This document shows, piece by piece, positions 62,074 to 64,000 of a DNA stretch of 64,000 nucleotides (within the stretch, counting starts at the first letter, position 1; the number at the start of each line of letters is the position of its first letter). The notes under the pieces are model-generated. The model saw only the letters and a program-made list of their open reading frames with translations, had not been told where the DNA came from and made no database searches. The position numbers and the translations under genes were made by a program. The stretch spans positions 14,548,057 through 14,612,056 of the forward strand of contig OZ024898.1 of the NCBI GenBank assembly GCA_964017195.1, given 5' to 3'. Source of the stretch: Siderastrea radians (lineage: Eukaryota; Cnidaria; Anthozoa; Scleractinia; Rhizangiidae).

Positions 62074-63990
62074 TTAGCGCTTGTTATATTGAAGCATCAC
62101 ACTTGCTTGCAAGTAATCTGCAAGTGCACGATCTTGTTGATCATTGAATGAAGCTGCCAGGATGCTGAATACTCTCTCTGCGGCAGCAGACGATGGTTGG
62201 ACCAACAGTATTTTCTTCACTGCCATGGACCAATTTGGGAGACGGTCTGCGTGGGCCTGCCACCACTCCACCTTCTTTTCCTCTTGTTCAATGACCACGT
62301 CCTGAGCAGCAGCGACGTACTGTGGAAGCTCTCTAATTAGGCCATTGATAGTTGCATCATTGTCGAGGAAAGGGAAAATCCTTAGGGCTTCTACTGTAGC
62401 GGGTGTAGGCCTCATCCATTGAACGGCAACTGGACACATGATTCTTGCAGCTTTGAAGGCCGTGACTGTGTCATAGAGCTTCACGTTAAACTTCTGCAAG
62501 AACCAAAGTATAGCCGGCTGTACACAAGCTTTTGCCTTCCGTTCTAGATCCGCGGCTCTCTGAGTAGCATCTTCGTTGGCAATTGCGGCAGCAACTGCGC
62601 GTACATTAGGAAAGTGCGGAGCTTGGCATGCCTCGGCGACAGCCTTTAACTTCTCGTAGCATGAAAACACAAGGGGCCCGTCACCTTCCAAGTAGTATGT
62701 AGCTTTGACAAAATGCTCTCCTACATCAATGGTCACAGCCAACTCGAGCTTAAGATCGACAAGGCGCTGAGGATCTGAGAGTATAGCTCGAAGCTGTGCC
62801 ACAATCTTTGGAGCAATGTTCTCTACTTCCGCATCATTCAGGAATCCAGCAACGTCTCCAAACTGCTCCAGTAGCTGCCTGTAAACTTCCCATTTTGACC
62901 ACCAGCGTGTTTCGCTATACGATTTCGGCTTTCGATCGGTTAGATCCTGCCATGCCAACTTTGCTTTATGGCTGTGACTGAATAAGCGTACCCACAGGTT
63001 TCCAAACTCCAAAAGAGTAGGAATTTCCAGATGTTTGCCAACATTATCGAGCGTGTGGGAAAAGCAGACAATGTTCAACATCTTTGGGAAGATGAATGCT
63101 ATCCGATCCAATGCTGCTTGATTGACACTTGCTCCATCCCTCATCGCTGCAAGCAAAGAGTTCGCCTTGATCCCAAATTCAACGCAAAGGGCTTCGTTGA
63201 GAACTCTTGCTAGTTCTTCTGAATTCACCGACTTTGAGCAAATGTCAATTCTTATAAGACGCTGTGTTATCATCCAGTCATCATTAATAAAGCGAAGGAT
63301 TATCGCAATAGCCTCACCTTGCCTGGTGCTCCCGTCAAATATTACTGAAACGTCCCTTGTCTTATCTTCTCCTGGCAAAGACAGTTCCTTCTTTATTCTC
63401 TCAACTTCTTGCTTGAAAATAAGAGAAACATACTGTCCGAGATGCGCACTATGAGTGAGGCGATACCCATTTTTCTCTAGCAAAGGACGTAGCCTGTCTA
63501 CCTTCCCGATTGGAATCCCTGCTTTCAAAAATTCCTCCACTACTTCCTGTCGGTATGCTTGCTCAGCCAACGGCAGCGTGTTGTCTTTACGAGTCTTCTC
63601 TCTGCTGAGTGCTTCGGCTATCGTTTGTTCTCTTAACCTTGATCTCTTCAGCGCATCTTTCCCTTTGGCATGTTTTCTTGAACTACAATGTGATGCTAAA
63701 ATGCTCTTTTTGGATGATACAATTTCTCTGCAGGCATTGCAAAAGATCGTTGTGCCTCTGACACTCAGGTGCTGATCAGGGAACTGATTAATACGATCTT
63801 GCAAAGGGACATTTTTCACATTAGTGACATTACTCGTCCCCCTCCTCTTGTATTTTCCAGTGGTGGATTCGAGGCGTCTATCCCGGGCAAGTTGTGCAGG
63901 CTTTGGTCTATCCTCTCTGTTCTCGCTTCCTTGTAAACTATCTGGATGTAAGTTCACTGCACTTGACTCGTTTGGCGTGGCGGCCGCCAT
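62074..63990 (-). CDS. hAT-superfamily transposase with CGGBP1-like N-terminal zinc finger
   Basis: Single uninterrupted frame of 638 codons from an ATG at 63990 in a CAAAATGGCGGCC context. A BED/CGGBP1-like finger lies at residues 84-107 (C84, C87, H101, H107), preceded by the LQDRINQFP segment also typical of that type. The RNase H-like core shows DGS (Asp219), MRDGASVN (Asp285), CFSHTLDN (309-316) and ETRWWSKW (361-368). The C-terminus (599-638, PSSAAAERVFSILAASF...QASVMLQYNK) is the hAT dimerisation region. Length is normal for the family and no lesion is visible, so it may encode a working enzyme. It cuts and pastes DNA in known relatives. Termini of the element were not identified; the right one may lie outside the window. 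Confidence 0.9.
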   Translation of the reverse strand: MAAATPNESSAVNLHPDSLQGSENREDRPKPAQLARDRRLESTTGKYKRRGTSNVTNVKNVPLQDRINQFPDQHLSVRGTTIFCNACREIVSSKKSILASHCSSRKHAKGKDALKRSRLREQTIAEALSREKTRKDNTLPLAEQAYRQEVVEEFLKAGIPIGKVDRLRPLLEKNGYRLTHSAHLGQYVSLIFKQEVERIKKELSLPGEDKTRDVSVIFDGSTRQGEAIAIILRFINDDWMITQRLIRIDICSKSVNSEELARVLNEALCVEFGIKANSLLAAMRDGASVNQAALDRIAFIFPKMLNIVCFSHTLDNVGKHLEIPTLLEFGNLWVRLFSHSHKAKLAWQDLTDRKPKSYSETRWWSKWEVYRQLLEQFGDVAGFLNDAEVENIAPKIVAQLRAILSDPQRLVDLKLELAVTIDVGEHFVKATYYLEGDGPLVFSCYEKLKAVAEACQAPHFPNVRAVAAAIANEDATQRAADLERKAKACVQPAILWFLQKFNVKLYDTVTAFKAARIMCPVAVQWMRPTPATVEALRIFPFLDNDATINGLIRELPQYVAAAQDVVIEQEEKKVEWWQAHADRLPNWSMAVKKILLVQPSSAAAERVFSILAASFNDQQDRALADYLQASVMLQYNKR

Positions 63991-64000
63991 TTTGAAACGA

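Overview
The window is animal nuclear DNA, most likely from an anthozoan cnidarian (a stony coral or close relative). This is inferred from intron-containing genes with GT-AG junctions, a cnidarian ficolin-like (collagen-Ig-fibrinogen) gene, a sigma-type glutathione S-transferase array, and a very dense load of inverted-repeat transposons and MITEs of kinds I associate with coral genomes. The species cannot be told from the sequence.

Layout. (1) 0.5-11.6 kb, minus strand: an ionotropic glutamate receptor gene running off the left edge. Exons for the N-terminal lobe, the ligand-binding S1 region, M1 and M2-M3 are visible; the M3 exon has an in-frame TAA. A 6,057-bp element (4972-11028) sits in one of its introns on the opposite strand. 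It has about 400-bp terminal inverted repeats, a 3-bp target duplication, and a long gene for a protein with two N-terminal Cys/His modules, a FEN/XPG-like (PIN-fold) nuclease signature and a C-terminal CXC motif. This is my main candidate for an undescribed mobile system. (2) 12.7-19.5 kb: three TTAA-flanked inverted-repeat elements, two sharing one TTAA, with exon-like pieces inside. (3) 20.7-27.7 kb, minus strand: a complete six-exon membrane-anchored collagen/Ig/fibrinogen-like lectin gene. (4) 29.6-61.3 kb, plus strand: three tandem GST units. Unit 1 has frameshifts and lacks exon 2. Unit 2 has a stop in exon 1, a Mutator-like insertion at the end of exon 1 and no visible exons 4-5. Unit 3 is open as far as seen but its last exon lies beyond the readable part. 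(5) 62.1-64.0 kb, minus strand: an intact single-exon hAT-type transposase.

Most of the remaining sequence is mobile DNA. I could define TTAA-flanked elements (six), MULE-like foldback elements with 9-bp duplications (two), PIF/Harbinger-like MITEs with TAA duplications (two), a TA-flanked MITE, a hAT-like MITE nested in a foldback element, a tRNA-headed SINE and a Penelope-like tail with a hammerhead-like core. Many very short ORFs on both strands look like chance reading frames. Exon boundaries come from splice consensus, phase agreement and resemblance to known families only; no alignment was run.
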